From: Altererythrobacter epoxidivorans
Lineage (GTDB): Bacteria; Pseudomonadota; Alphaproteobacteria; Sphingomonadales; Sphingomonadaceae
Assembly: GCF_001281485.1 (NCBI RefSeq)
Contig: NZ_CP012669.1
Location: 2,325,501-2,389,500, forward strand
Length of the DNA stretch: 64,000 nucleotides
Reading direction: 5' to 3'
Shown: positions 30,491 to 40,429 of the stretch, piece by piece
How the letters are laid out: every line of letters starts with the position of its first letter
Position numbering within the stretch: position 1 is the first letter of the stretch
Notes under the pieces: model-generated
Told to the model about the DNA's origin: nothing
Seen by the model: the letters and a program-made list of their open reading frames with translations, nothing else
Databases searched by the model: none
Position numbers and translations under genes: made by a program

Positions 30491-31276
30491 CTATTGCCCG
30501 CGACCGCGCGCCTGAACACCTGCACGACGCGCCTCGACTTCTTCCGGTGAAACCTGCGCATTGGCCTCGCTCGACAGCTTGGCTTCCAGCTTGAGTCCAT
30601 CGCCGAAGCTTGTCGCATATCCATCGTCGATGAGCTTCTTGTACCGGGCAAGGAAATCGGGGTCGATACTCGCCATATCGGCTGCCAGCTTGCGCGCAAG
30701 CGGCAGCAGTTCCTCCGGCTCGACCACGTGATTGACCAGCCCCCAATCCTTTGCCGTTTGCGCGTCGAGGAAGTTGCCAGTGAAGGAAAGCTCCTTGGCC
30801 CGGCTGATGCCGATCATGCGCGACAGTTTCTGCGACAGCCCCCAGCCCGGCACGATGCCGACGCGTGCGTGCGTGTCGGCGAAGCGGGCAGCCGTGCTCG
30901 CAACCAGTACGTCGCAGGCGAGTGCAACCTCGAAGCCGCCGGTGATGGCGACGCCGTTGATCGCGCCGATCACAGGTTTACTACAAACCTCGATCGCCTT
31001 GACCGGGTTCTCGTCGGCGCCTTCCGCATTGGCGGCACCCATGGCGGTCGGATCGGAACCGAGCTCCTTCAGGTCGAGACCTGCCGTAAAAGCTCGCTCA
31101 CCAGCGCCCGTCAGGATGACGGCGCGGATATCGTCATTCGCATCCACCTCGCACATCACCTCGTACAGGCGGGCACGAAGCGCCTTGGACAGCGCATTCA
31201 TCGCATCGGGGCGGTTCAACGTGACCGTCGCCACATTGTCTTCGACCGAAAGCAGGACCAGATCTTGCGTATTCAT
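30491..31276 (-). CDS. Enoyl-CoA hydratase/isomerase family protein
   Basis: 261-residue crotonase-fold enzyme. The oxyanion-hole segments are TAGLDLKELG and INGVAITGGFEVALACD; the residue positions of the canonical Glu pair are only partly kept (DTHARVGIVPGWG), so hydratase and isomerase activities cannot be told apart. GGGAG precedes the ATG by about 8 nt. It lies downstream of ung on the same strand, 68 nt apart, and converges on the hypothetical gene at 30071. Confidence 0.9.
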   Translation of the reverse strand: MNTQDLVLLSVEDNVATVTLNRPDAMNALSKALRARLYEVMCEVDANDDIRAVILTGAGERAFTAGLDLKELGSDPTAMGAANAEGADENPVKAIEVCSKPVIGAINGVAITGGFEVALACDVLVASTAARFADTHARVGIVPGWGLSQKLSRMIGISRAKELSFTGNFLDAQTAKDWGLVNHVVEPEELLPLARKLAADMASIDPDFLARYKKLIDDGYATSFGDGLKLEAKLSSEANAQVSPEEVEARRAGVQARGRGQ

Positions 31277-31344
31277 ATCGTCACTCCCCGATTGCTTGGG
31301 ATGGCCCCGCGCTCACCGTCTGTAAGTATTTTCCAAGCTGCGTC

Positions 31345-32025
31345 TCACCATTCGATCGGGTCAAGATCGTGACGGCTGAGAAACTCGTTTACCTGGCTGA
31401 ACGGCTTGGACCCGAAAAATCCCGAGTGCGCCGACAGTGGGCTGGGATGCGGGCTGGTCAGGACCAAGTGATGACTGCCCGAACCCAGCCCCCTGACCCG
31501 GCTGGCCTTTTTCTTCGCATGGTTGCCCCACAAAATGAATGCCGTAGGGGCTCCGCGATCGACCACCGCCTGGACACAGGCATCTGTAATCGCGTCCCAG
31601 CCTCGGCCGGCATGGCTCCCGGCCTGGCCCGCTTCGACAGTCAACGTGTTGTTGAGCAGCAGCACGCCTTGCCGCGCCCATTTTTCCAGGTTGCCGCTGA
31701 CAGGGCGCTCGACTCCGAGGTCGGCGGCGAGTTCCTTGTAGATGTTCACCAGCGAGGGCGGTTGCTTGACGCCATCGGGCACGGAAAATGCGAGGCCATG
31801 GGCCTGACCCGGGCCGTGATAGGGGTCCTGCCCCAGGATCACGACCTTGACGCTTTCGAGCGGAGTGAAAGCAAGAGCGTTGAGACGCTGGCCCTGCGGC
31901 GGGTAGATCTGCTTGCCCGCATCCGCTTCGTTCCTCAGCCAGCCACCGAGCTTGCGCGAATCCGGCGTTTGCAGGACCGGTTCGAGCGCGGGGCGCCAAC
32001 TCGGGGGGATCGGGTCGCTGGTCAT
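31345..32025 (-). CDS. ung: Uracil-DNA glycosylase
   Basis: 226-residue family 1 UNG that removes uracil from DNA in base excision repair. The water-activating motif GQDPYHGPGQAHGLAFS and the DNA-intercalating motif HPSPLSAHSGFFG are intact. ATG 32025 (MTSDPIPPSW) fits family length; the frame runs 13 codons further upstream from ATG 32064. Divergent from nrnC. Confidence 0.96.
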   Translation of the reverse strand: MTSDPIPPSWRPALEPVLQTPDSRKLGGWLRNEADAGKQIYPPQGQRLNALAFTPLESVKVVILGQDPYHGPGQAHGLAFSVPDGVKQPPSLVNIYKELAADLGVERPVSGNLEKWARQGVLLLNNTLTVEAGQAGSHAGRGWDAITDACVQAVVDRGAPTAFILWGNHAKKKASRVRGLGSGSHHLVLTSPHPSPLSAHSGFFGSKPFSQVNEFLSRHDLDPIEW

Positions 32026-32107
32026 GTAACCGGAATAACTGCCGTATCGGGCAGCCGCCACCACCCTCTTCCCCTATTTCCCCAATGCGCCTAAGGCCTC
32101 AACCCGT

Positions 32108-32725
32108 ATGACTGTACATTTCCATGAAGAAGACCTTGCCGCTGACGTCGTCTTTGACGGACCCGTCGCGGTCGATACCGAAACCATGGGTCTCATCACC
32201 CATCGCGATCGCCTTTGCGTCGTGCAGATCAGCGATGGCAAGGGTGACGAACATCTCGTCCGCTTCGGCCCCGACAGCACTTATGATGCCCCCAACCTGA
32301 AAGCGGTTCTCGGCGATCCGGATCGGCTCAAGCTCTATCATTTCGCCCGCTTCGACCTGGCGGCGATCGAGCATTACATGGGTGTCATGGCCGGACCTGT
32401 CTTCTGCACGAAGATCGCCAGCAAGCTGGTGCGCACCTATACCGACCGGCATGGCCTCAAGAACCTGATCGACGAACTGCTCAACGAGAACATTTCGAAG
32501 CAGCAGCAGTCGAGCGACTGGGGCGGTCCGGTCTTGTCCGATGCCCAGCGCGAATACGCCGCGAGCGACGTGCGCTACCTTCATCGCCTGCGCGAGGAAC
32601 TGGTCCGCCGGCTCGAGCGTGAAGGGCGGATGGAAATGGCCCAGGCATGCTTCGATTTCCTGCCTACACGCGCGCGGCTCGACCTTGCCGGTTGGCCCGA
32701 CCGCGACATATTCAGCCACGAATAA
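32108..32725 (+). CDS. nrnC: NrnC-type 3'-5' exoribonuclease (RNase D-like)
   Basis: 205 residues, containing only the DEDDy exonuclease domain without the HRDC domains of RNase D. This length and architecture fit alphaproteobacterial NrnC, the nanoRNase that degrades dinucleotides and takes the place of Orn. The catalytic motifs are VDTETMGL (Exo I), HFARFDL (Exo II) and YAASDVRYL (Exo III with Tyr and Asp). It is followed after 24 nt by lptC on the same strand. Confidence 0.9.
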   Translation: MTVHFHEEDLAADVVFDGPVAVDTETMGLITHRDRLCVVQISDGKGDEHLVRFGPDSTYDAPNLKAVLGDPDRLKLYHFARFDLAAIEHYMGVMAGPVFCTKIASKLVRTYTDRHGLKNLIDELLNENISKQQQSSDWGGPVLSDAQREYAASDVRYLHRLREELVRRLEREGRMEMAQACFDFLPTRARLDLAGWPDRDIFSHE

Positions 32726-32749
32726 GGTCCTGGTGCGTTAGGCAGTCGA

Positions 32750-33415
32750 ATGGTCATCAAACGCCGCATCGAAACGAGTGAAGCCAAGGCGCTGCGCAAC
32801 CAGCGCCAGCATTTCGCCGTGCCCGGCGGTAGCCATGACAAGATGGTCGGCTTTCTGGCCAAGGCGCTGCCGATGGCGATCGGTGTGCTTGCGGCACTGA
32901 TGGTCATCACACCGCTCAGTCCGCGCGGCGAAGTCTCGTTCCTGCTCGACCGCAACAAGGTCGCGATGATCGATAACCGCCTCAGCGTCGATAACGCGAT
33001 GTATCGCGGTCAGGACAACCAGGGACGTCCTTTCTCGCTGACGGCCGGAGAAGCGGTGCAAAGGTCCAGCCGAGAAGGCATCGTGCGCATGCGCGACCTC
33101 GTCGCCAGCCTGCTCCTGCCCGAAGGGCCGGCGCGTATCAGTGCCGAGGCCGGTGCCTACAACATCGACGAGGAACTCGTGACGGTTGACGGTCCCCTGC
33201 GCATGTCGGCAGCGGACGGATATTCGATGGTCGCCCGCGATGTCTCCATCAACCTTGAAGACCGCCGCATGGTCGGAGCCGGCGGCGTCGAGGGTGCTGT
33301 GCCTGCAGGCACATTCTCTGCCAACCGGATAGAAGCCGATCTGGCAGAGCGCACCGTAACCCTTATCGGCGATGCCCGGCTGCAGATGCGGCCAGGCGAA
33401 CTGAGGATGCCATGA
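32750..33415 (+). CDS. lptC: LPS export protein LptC
   Basis: 221 residues: a basic cytosolic tail, one membrane helix (about residues 39-59) and a periplasmic LptC/OstA-like beta-jellyroll domain with repeating turns (ARISAEAGAYNIDEELVTVDG). LptC anchors the LptA bridge to the LptBFG transporter. Its stop overlaps the lptA start (ATGA), so the two are coupled. lptB, often next in other proteobacteria, is absent here; a sugar transferase gene on the opposite strand follows lptA instead. Confidence 0.85.
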   Translation: MVIKRRIETSEAKALRNQRQHFAVPGGSHDKMVGFLAKALPMAIGVLAALMVITPLSPRGEVSFLLDRNKVAMIDNRLSVDNAMYRGQDNQGRPFSLTAGEAVQRSSREGIVRMRDLVASLLLPEGPARISAEAGAYNIDEELVTVDGPLRMSAADGYSMVARDVSINLEDRRMVGAGGVEGAVPAGTFSANRIEADLAERTVTLIGDARLQMRPGELRMP

Positions 33416-33975
33416 TGACAACGAAGCCCCGAAACCACCTCCGCACTGCCATCCGTTCTGGTGTCGGGGCGTTTGCCGTAACCCTCGTCGCCATGGCCGG
33501 TATCCAGCTTCACGCGCAGGCCATTGCGGGCCACAATTCGAATGCGCCTGTCTCTTACGAAGCAGGCCGGATCGAATTGCAGGATCGCCAGAATCGCGTC
33601 GTCCTGTCGGGGAATGTGATCGTTACGCAAGCCGGCCTTACGGTCCGGTCGAACCGCATGCTGGTCAATTATTCCGACGCCGGTTCGCTGAGCATCCAGC
33701 GGATCACCGCAACCGGAGGTGTTTCCGTGACCCGCGGCAACGAGGCGGCGCGCGGCGATGTCGCCGTGTATGACTTCAACCGGCGCATCATCACGATGGC
33801 AGGTAACGTACGTCTCAATCGTGGTGGGGATACGCTCAATGGCGGACGCCTCGTCATCGATCTGGCGAGCGGGGTCTCGAGCGTCGATGGCAGGGCTTCG
33901 GGTTCATCGCCGGTGACAGGCACAACCACCGATGGCAATGGCCGCGTGTCCGGCACCTTCCAGGTTCCGCAATAA
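33412..33975 (+). CDS. lptA: LPS transport periplasmic protein LptA
   Basis: 187 residues with a signal-like N-terminus (FAVTLVAMAGIQLHAQA) and an OstA-type jellyroll: SYEAGRIELQDRQNRVVLSGNVIVTQAG, LTVRSNRMLVNY and ITMAGNVRLNRGGDTLNGGRLVID. It should carry lipopolysaccharide, or the glycolipid that replaces it in sphingomonads, across the periplasm. It overlaps lptC by 4 nt. Confidence 0.88.
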   Translation: MMTTKPRNHLRTAIRSGVGAFAVTLVAMAGIQLHAQAIAGHNSNAPVSYEAGRIELQDRQNRVVLSGNVIVTQAGLTVRSNRMLVNYSDAGSLSIQRITATGGVSVTRGNEAARGDVAVYDFNRRIITMAGNVRLNRGGDTLNGGRLVIDLASGVSSVDGRASGSSPVTGTTTDGNGRVSGTFQVPQ

Positions 33976-34000
33976 ATCTACCGTGCCGCGGCGGGTCAGG

Positions 34001-35404
34001 TCAGTATGCCTGCTCATGACGGAGCACGCGAAACGTTCGCCACGCAATCGCGACGTCGCGAGCAATCGACCAGCCAGCGATATATTCGAGATCGGACTGC
34101 AACCGGTCGACCAGGTCCTGCTCTTCGCGCGTACTGCCGCGCTGGCCACGGACCTGCGCAAGGCCGGTGAGGCCCGGCTTCAACGAGTGACGCTTCCAGT
34201 ATCGGCTATCGATGTCCCAGAAGAACTTGTCGTTCGCACGGCTGCCGAGCGCATGGGGCCGCGGACCCACCACAGACATCTCGCCGCGCAGGACGTTCAA
34301 TAGCTGAGGCAGTTCGTCGATACTGGTCGAACGCAGGGTCCGACCGACCCGGGTGATCCGGGAATCGTTCCTGCTGGTCGAACGGTCCCCCGCCTGATCC
34401 TCCAGTGCCACGCTCATGGTGCGCAGCTTGTACATGTTGAAGAACCTGTTTCCCCGACCGAGCCTGCGCTGGACGAAGAAGATCGGCCCTCCGTCCTCCA
34501 GCTTTATCCGGATCGCCGCCCAGACAAGTAAGGGAAACAGCACGACAATGCCGGTGCACGCAACTGTCAGATCGAATGCACGCTTTGCGGCTCTCGCGCG
34601 AATGCCCAATGGACCTGTCGATACGATGAGCGTCGCGACCGACTGGTCTTCGTAGCGCACGACGCCGAGGGCGCCGAGTTCGAACGCTCCGGACGAAACC
34701 ACTTCGCCCTGCACCCCGGCAGCCTTGAGGCGGCGCGCCCAGCCTTCGCGCCTTGCCGGAGGACAGGTGACGATCACACGGTCCTGGAAATTGAGGATGC
34801 GACCCAGGCGGTTGAGCATGTGCGGGTCGTCGCTCTCGGGATCGAGGCCCAGTTCCGCGGCCGAGAGCCTGCGAGAGCCTTCGAGTGCGAACGCGGGGCC
34901 GGCATCGTCGATGACGAGGAAATTTCGCACCTGACCGTTCCACACGGATGCGACCAGCTTGACAATTCCAATCCTGAATGCGGCAAGCAGCGCGACTGTG
35001 AACATCAGGCCAAGCGTGAAACTGCCGCGCGAGAAAACGGCGTTCGTCTTGAGATAGAATGCGATGAAGTTCAGCAGTGCAGCGGAAATCGCCAGAGTGA
35101 TTGCAACCCGCTTCAATGCATAGCGAGTGTCCGTCAGCGCCCGTGCACAATAGGTGCTGTTGTAAAACGCGATCGTGTAGAATAGCGGCAGCATTAGCTG
35201 CGCCTGCATCAAGGCCCGCTGTTCCAGCCAGATACCTTCGTAGAGCAGCCCGCCCAGAGCGAAGCCGAGCATGAAGAGAATCGCATCGCCGAACAGGAGC
35301 GAGGCATAGAGCCACAAGCGCCGACGTTCGAGCGAGGGCGCGGCATTCGATGCTGCATCCTGCGCCGCAATCGCCTTTACCAGCTCATCGGCCGGCTTGT
35401 TCAT
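34001..35404 (-). CDS. Exopolysaccharide polyprenyl glycosylphosphotransferase
   Basis: 467 residues. The N-terminal half has four to five membrane helices and a nucleotide-like middle domain; the C-terminal catalytic domain has the bacterial sugar transferase signatures KRAFDLTVA, FFVQRRLGRGNRFF, YKLRTM and SIDELPQLLNVLRGEMSVVGPRPHA. Such enzymes link the first sugar-phosphate to undecaprenyl phosphate to begin exopolysaccharide or O-antigen repeat synthesis. It fits with the exosortase-A polysaccharide genes at 18-21 kb and UppP, but lies away from them. Confidence 0.93.
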   Translation of the reverse strand: MNKPADELVKAIAAQDAASNAAPSLERRRLWLYASLLFGDAILFMLGFALGGLLYEGIWLEQRALMQAQLMLPLFYTIAFYNSTYCARALTDTRYALKRVAITLAISAALLNFIAFYLKTNAVFSRGSFTLGLMFTVALLAAFRIGIVKLVASVWNGQVRNFLVIDDAGPAFALEGSRRLSAAELGLDPESDDPHMLNRLGRILNFQDRVIVTCPPARREGWARRLKAAGVQGEVVSSGAFELGALGVVRYEDQSVATLIVSTGPLGIRARAAKRAFDLTVACTGIVVLFPLLVWAAIRIKLEDGGPIFFVQRRLGRGNRFFNMYKLRTMSVALEDQAGDRSTSRNDSRITRVGRTLRSTSIDELPQLLNVLRGEMSVVGPRPHALGSRANDKFFWDIDSRYWKRHSLKPGLTGLAQVRGQRGSTREEQDLVDRLQSDLEYIAGWSIARDVAIAWRTFRVLRHEQAY

Positions 35405-35494
35405 TTCGCGCCCAACATGGTGACAGCGAATCTACGCGAAATCACGTAGGTTGTAGAGCGAAATTATCGGCGAAACTGTTGATGACTCAATCGA

Positions 35495-36523
35495 TTAACG
35501 ACGCGATGCGAAGCGCGCAATCTCGACAAGGTCTTGAGCTATCAGGGTTTCCGAGGCCTGACTGTTAGTCAGGAGCGAGCGATGCAGGTCGACCAGCCGG
35601 GGGCCCAAACGCTCCAGTTTGCGGCGATGCCAGCGCTGCAACTGGTTGCGGATATCCCGCTCTTCCTTCCAGAAGATCCCAAGCTGCGCCTTTTCGCCCC
35701 GGTTCATGTTTTCCAGCGAACCGTTCGGGCCAAGCCGCGCGTTGATCTGTACAAGCTGCGCAGCGCGGCGCTCGATCGCGAGCAACAGGCCGACAGGGTT
35801 CATGCTGTGCTCTCGCATCCGGCGCAATTCTCGGTCGAGCTTGCCCGTCTCTCCCGACAGCACTGCGTTGACGAGCGGCATGAAGCCGTCTTCCTCGGCA
35901 GCGGCCCCGATCGCATCCAGATCGGCCGCCTCCACCGTCTTGGGAGATTGCGGGGACGCATCGCAGTAAAGGGCCAGCTTGGTGACCTCGGATTGCGCCA
36001 GGCGGACGTCGAGGCCAGCACCGCGTGCAATCCGTTCGGCGAGGTCCCCGTTGAGCCTGAGACCAGCAGCGTCTGCCATCTGCCTGACGGAAGCTGCGAC
36101 GGACGAAAGATCGGGCGGCCAGAACATTGCCACCAGAGCGTCCTTGCGCTTTTCCAGCAGCTTTGCCGTGCGCGATTTATCCGTAGCGCCGGTAGCGACC
36201 ACGATAACCGGGCATGCATCCCCGTGCCCGAGCAGGTGGTTCCCGATGGCATCGAGCGCTTCGTCGCCATTGGCCCGCACATAGATGTGCCTTGATTCAC
36301 CGAACAGCGAAGTAGAGCGCGCTTCATCGCCAAGGATTACGGGGTCGCGGCGAAGATCGGCACCGGACATTTCGACCCGTTCGCCCGGATCGTCGAGCAG
36401 CGAGATTATCCTGCTTGCGGCAGCCGAGGCTCCGGCTTCATCAGGTCCGCAGAAAAAGAAAACCGAACACTGCTGTGCCGCACGCTCGGCCGTTTGCGCA
36501 AAATCGCGCTGGGTCGCCTTCAC
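35495..36523 (-). CDS. holA: DNA polymerase III subunit delta
   Basis: 342 residues of the clamp-loader delta subunit. FFFCGPDEAGA replaces a true Walker A, as usual for delta, and the three-domain layout with a C-terminal helical collar (NRGEKAQLGIFWKEERDIR) fits. It starts at GTG 36523, overlapping the lptE stop by 4 nt (GTGA). It completes the leuS-lptE-holA gene order seen widely in alphaproteobacteria. Confidence 0.9.
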   Translation of the reverse strand: MKATQRDFAQTAERAAQQCSVFFFCGPDEAGASAAASRIISLLDDPGERVEMSGADLRRDPVILGDEARSTSLFGESRHIYVRANGDEALDAIGNHLLGHGDACPVIVVATGATDKSRTAKLLEKRKDALVAMFWPPDLSSVAASVRQMADAAGLRLNGDLAERIARGAGLDVRLAQSEVTKLALYCDASPQSPKTVEAADLDAIGAAAEEDGFMPLVNAVLSGETGKLDRELRRMREHSMNPVGLLLAIERRAAQLVQINARLGPNGSLENMNRGEKAQLGIFWKEERDIRNQLQRWHRRKLERLGPRLVDLHRSLLTNSQASETLIAQDLVEIARFASRR

Positions 36524-37035
36524 TGCGAGTCTGCAGCGGTTGTGGCCGCCTCCACTTCGCGAAGCCGCAGTGCAATACGGCGCACCATTCGGTCCGCCAC
36601 GTCCCGAGCGAGGTTTTCAAGCGCGGTCTGTTCCGCTGCGATCGTCGCATATTCGCTCGACACGACATCGACACCGGCATCGCTGCCCGCGGTTGCATCA
36701 AGCAGGATTTCGCCGCTTGCGATATCGATCAGCTGATAACGGGATCGCAGGATCCGCCTTTCACGGCTGATGGTGTCGTCGTTTAGGACACCCAGCCCCT
36801 CGAGCGAGTCGTCGAGCCTGACTTCTAGCCTGTATCGCGGGCTTGCCTCTCCGGCGACAGAAAGCCTGTCGACCAGCGCGTTGCGTACCAGCCAGCCATC
36901 GCGCCCCGGAATTGCCGGTACTTCGACGGCAGCAAGGTCGCGCGCAACGGTAGCGCCCGTGCCGCCCCCGTACATCGGCTGCAGGCCGCAAGCGGCAAGG
37001 GCCAGGGGTATCAAAAGGGCGAGTGCGCGGCGCAT
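36520..37035 (-). CDS. lptE: LPS assembly lipoprotein LptE
   Basis: 171 residues from ATG 37035, which overlaps the leuS stop by one base (TGATG). The signal [23 protein letters not shown] has lipobox LAAC followed by GLQPMYG, the recognised LptE start in alphaproteobacteria. The following domain (about residues 30-170) has VARDLAAVEVPAI and YRLEVRLDDSL strands. LptE plugs and stabilises the LptD outer-membrane translocon. It sits between leuS and holA. Confidence 0.9.
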   Translation of the reverse strand: MRRALALLIPLALAACGLQPMYGGGTGATVARDLAAVEVPAIPGRDGWLVRNALVDRLSVAGEASPRYRLEVRLDDSLEGLGVLNDDTISRERRILRSRYQLIDIASGEILLDATAGSDAGVDVVSSEYATIAAEQTALENLARDVADRMVRRIALRLREVEAATTAADSQ

Positions 37036-39548
37036 CAGGTGACGATATTCACCAATCTGTCTGGCACCACAATAACCTTGCGGATTTCTGCACCGTCGAG
37101 CGAGCGCTGGACCTTTTCCGAGGCGAGCGCCATCGCCTCGAGATCTTCTTTCGAGGCCCCCTTGGGCGCGGTCAGCGTGTCGCGGAGCTTGCCCTTGTGC
37201 TGGACGGCGATGGTGACCTCGTCTTCGACCAGGAGTGCCGGATCGACTTCGGGCCATGCAGCGTCGGCGACCAAGCCGCTCTCTCCGAGACCTGCCCAAG
37301 CCTCTTCCGCAAGGTGTGGCATCATCGGTGCGACCATCTGGACGAGGCTGCGAATTGCCTGGCTTCGGCTGGCAGACGGTGCAGCCTTTTCCACTGCTCC
37401 GGTCAGTTCATAGATGCGCGCAACAGCCTTGTTGAAGCCGAGCGCTTCGATGTCTTCGGCCACGGCGGCGATAGTCTGGTGGGTCTTGCGCAGCAGCGCC
37501 TTGTCCTCGCCCTCTGCCATCGCATCGTAAGAGCCGAACAGGCGCCACAGACGATGGACGAAACGGCTGCACCCTTCGATCCCGGCTTCGGACCACGGCA
37601 GGTCGCGTTCGGGCGGGCTGTCGGACAGCATGAACCAGCGCACAGCGTCTGCACCGTAGGTGTCGATGATCGTGTCGGGATCGACGACGTTCTTCTTCGA
37701 CTTCGACATCTTGATGACGCGGCCGATTTCGACCTCGCCGCCATCAGCTTTCAGCAACGCCCGCTCGGCCTCGCGGCTGATTTCGTCGGGCGCGTAATAG
37801 ACGGTCTTGCCGCCGTCCTTCCGGCTGTAGGTCTCATGCGTCACCATGCCTTGCGTGAACAGCGAGGCGAAGGGCTCCTTCACGTCGATCTGGCCCATAT
37901 GCGCGAGCGCACGCGTCCAGAAGCGGGCATAGAGCAGGTGAAGGATCGCATGTTCGATCCCGCCGATATATTGCTCGACCGGCATCCACTTGGCGACTTC
38001 TTCGGGATCGAAGGGCCTGTCATCAGGCTGGCTTGCAAAGCGCAGGAAGTACCAGCTCGAATCCACGAAAGTATCGAGCGTATCGGTCTCCCGCTCGGCC
38101 TTGCCGCCGCACTTGGGGCAATCGACATGCTTCCACGTCGGGTGGCGCAGCAGCGGGTTGCCCGGTGTCTGGAAATCGACATCCTCGGGCAGCGTGATCG
38201 GCAGGCTTTCCTTGGGCGCAGGGACCACGCCGCAGGTGTCGCAATGGATGAAAGGGATGGGTGTGCCCCAGTAACGCTGGCGCGATACGCCCCAGTCGCG
38301 CAGGCGCCACACGGTCTTGCCCTGCCCGCGACCCTGCGCCTCGATGCGGCGAATGATTTCGCGCTTGGCATCTTCGACCTCCATCCCGTCGAGGAAGTCC
38401 GAATTGACGAGAACACCCTCACCGGCCTCTGCTTCGCCATCGAAAGGCTTTCCGGCCTCCTCGACACTGGGCGCAACGACGCGCGGAATAGGCAGGCCGT
38501 ACTTGGTGGCGAAATCGAAGTCGCGCTGGTCGTGACCGGGGACGGCCATGATCGCGCCAGTACCGTATCCCATCAGCACGAAGTTCGCGATGAACACCGG
38601 CAGTTCCGCCCCGGTGAAGGGATGCCTGGCCGTAATGCCGGTGTCGAAACCCAGCTTCTCGGCGGTTTCGAGTTCGGCGGCGGTCGTGCCGCCCTTCTTG
38701 CACAGCGAAATGAACTCGTGCGCCTCGTCGCTATCGAGTGCCTGCGCGACCGGATGGTCGGCGGCGACCGCGACGAAGCTCGCCCCGAAGATCGTGTCCG
38801 GGCGCGTGGTATAGACCGGCAAGCTGACCCCGTTGGAGAGGTCGAAGCTGAATTCGAGGCCCTTGGACTTGCCGATCCAGTTTTCCTGCATCAGTTTGAC
38901 CTTGTCAGGCCAGTTCTCGAGGCTGTCCAATCCGTCGAGCAGTTCCTCGGCAAAATCGGTGATCTTGAGGAACCACTGGTTGAGCTTGCGCTTCTCGACT
39001 TCCGCGCCGGAACGCCAGCCCTTGCCGTCGATGACCTGTTCGTTGGCGAGCACGGTCATGTCGACCGGATCCCAGTTCACCTCTGATTCCTTGCGGTAGA
39101 CGAGGCCCGCTTCATAGAGGTCGATGAACAGCGCCTGCTCGTGGCCGTAATATTCGGGCTCGCAGGTGGCCAGCTCGCGGCTCCAGTCGAGCGCGAAGCC
39201 GAGGCGCTTCAGCTGCGCCTTCATGTGTTCGATATTGTCGCGGGTCCAGCCGCCCGGGTGCACGCCCTTCTCCATCGCCGCGTTTTCCGCGGGCATGCCG
39301 AAGGCGTCCCAGCCCATCGGGTGCAGTACCTCGTGCCCGGTCGCCTTCTTGTAGCGCGCCAGCACGTCGCCCATCGTGTAATTGCGTACGTGGCCGATGT
39401 GGATCCGTCCGCTGGGATAGGGGAACATCTCGAGCACGTAGCTCTTGGGCTTGGCGGAATTGCTGTCCGCCCGGAATGTGCCCGCTTCTTCCCAGGCATG
39501 CTGCCAGCGGCCGTCAGCCGTGGACGGATCGAAACGCGTATCGGTCAT
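37035..39548 (-). CDS. leuS: Leucine-tRNA ligase
   Basis: 837 residues of class I leucyl-tRNA synthetase. Signatures: the HIGH-type [15 protein letters not shown], the CP1 editing domain with the TRPDTIFGA and [16 protein letters not shown] motifs, and [12 protein letters not shown] for KMSKS. A zinc-like CDTCG/CPKCGG segment lies in the middle. It heads the operon with lptE and holA, linking translation, LPS assembly and replication genes by position only. No leader peptide is seen in the 25 nt upstream. Confidence 0.97.
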   Translation of the reverse strand: MTDTRFDPSTADGRWQHAWEEAGTFRADSNSAKPKSYVLEMFPYPSGRIHIGHVRNYTMGDVLARYKKATGHEVLHPMGWDAFGMPAENAAMEKGVHPGGWTRDNIEHMKAQLKRLGFALDWSRELATCEPEYYGHEQALFIDLYEAGLVYRKESEVNWDPVDMTVLANEQVIDGKGWRSGAEVEKRKLNQWFLKITDFAEELLDGLDSLENWPDKVKLMQENWIGKSKGLEFSFDLSNGVSLPVYTTRPDTIFGASFVAVAADHPVAQALDSDEAHEFISLCKKGGTTAAELETAEKLGFDTGITARHPFTGAELPVFIANFVLMGYGTGAIMAVPGHDQRDFDFATKYGLPIPRVVAPSVEEAGKPFDGEAEAGEGVLVNSDFLDGMEVEDAKREIIRRIEAQGRGQGKTVWRLRDWGVSRQRYWGTPIPFIHCDTCGVVPAPKESLPITLPEDVDFQTPGNPLLRHPTWKHVDCPKCGGKAERETDTLDTFVDSSWYFLRFASQPDDRPFDPEEVAKWMPVEQYIGGIEHAILHLLYARFWTRALAHMGQIDVKEPFASLFTQGMVTHETYSRKDGGKTVYYAPDEISREAERALLKADGGEVEIGRVIKMSKSKKNVVDPDTIIDTYGADAVRWFMLSDSPPERDLPWSEAGIEGCSRFVHRLWRLFGSYDAMAEGEDKALLRKTHQTIAAVAEDIEALGFNKAVARIYELTGAVEKAAPSASRSQAIRSLVQMVAPMMPHLAEEAWAGLGESGLVADAAWPEVDPALLVEDEVTIAVQHKGKLRDTLTAPKGASKEDLEAMALASEKVQRSLDGAEIRKVIVVPDRLVNIVT

Positions 39549-39573
39549 GTGGTCCCCGTTAGGGAAAGTTGGA

Positions 39574-40026
39574 TTAGCTGGCTACTGCCTTGCGGCGCAG
39601 GTCGCGTGCCTTGGTCAGGATGATGTCTTCCAGCTTCTGCACGGTAGCAGCCTGAACCGGGGCATCGACCCAGCCGCCGCCCTGGGCGACCTGGCGACTC
39701 GCAGCGACGCGAACGGCATCGGCGCGAAGGTCCTGATCGAGGATGGTGACAGTCAGCTTCACGCGCTCGCCGGGGTTGGTCGGGTTCGCATACCAGTCGG
39801 TGATGATCACGCCGCCGTTGGCATCGGCCTGGATCAGCGGCGCAAAGCTGACCGTTTCGAGCGCAGCGCGCCAGAGGTATGAATTGACCCCGATCGTGGT
39901 GATCTGCGACGCAGCGAGATCGGCCTGCGGGCGCTCGCGGCCACCGCATGCAGCCAGCGATGCAAGTGCGGCACAGGCGAACACAATGCGAGCCGGGCGA
40001 AGGGTCGAAAAAGTCACGGCGCTCAT
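39574..40026 (-). CDS. DUF3576 lipoprotein
   Basis: 150 residues from ATG 40026 ([15 protein letters not shown]); ATG 40038 is in frame and possible, but its ribosome-site spacing is too short. A lipoprotein signal with lipobox LAAC is followed by a periplasmic DUF3576 domain ([35 protein letters not shown]). The family is restricted to alphaproteobacteria and of unknown function. It lies 25 nt upstream of leuS on the same strand, so it may be the first gene of that operon. Confidence 0.85.
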   Translation of the reverse strand: MSAVTFSTLRPARIVFACAALASLAACGGRERPQADLAASQITTIGVNSYLWRAALETVSFAPLIQADANGGVIITDWYANPTNPGERVKLTVTILDQDLRADAVRVAASRQVAQGGGWVDAPVQAATVQKLEDIILTKARDLRRKAVAS

Positions 40027-40038
40027 AATCAGCTTCAT

Positions 40039-40429
40039 TCCTCAAACTGTACGTCTGTTTGCGCTCTATAACCACCTATCCGCTTGCAGCAAGGCATGAC
40101 CGGCGCGCAGGTGAGTATAGCGCGAATGCGTCCACCGATTTGGAATCGGGCAAGGGCACCAGAGCCGCGCCCGACTTTCCACACGCTGAACACAAGGAAA
40201 ATGGCGGAATCCCGTGCGCCGGATCGGCACCTGTTGAGAGTCTGCAACAGATTCCGTCCCGTGATGAACTGGAGTCGAGAAAACATTGCGCATTCAGCGG
40301 ATTCGATTCTACTGTCACAACATCAGGGACTCGGAACCGCTGCCTCCCGACCGCATTTCGGTCAGGACCGGTTCAGACAGTTTCTGCGAGGAAATTGCGG
40401 TTTTCCGCAAGATGGGATTGGCAAGTGTT
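40039..40429 (+). promoter_or_regulatory. Structured 391-nt leader region ahead of the 40430 gene
   Basis: No convincing gene is seen on either strand. The + strand can form CTGTTG-8nt-CAACAG (40231-40250), GACCG-CATTT-CGGTC (40349-40363) and TTGCGG-TTTT-CCGCAA (40395-40410), the last ending before the ATG at 40412. This is more structure than a plain promoter needs, so a long 5' UTR or a leader RNA is possible. Confidence 0.35.

Noticed and set aside
37023..39086. Long open frame opposite leuS
   Set aside because: Antisense shadow of a clear leucyl-tRNA synthetase gene.
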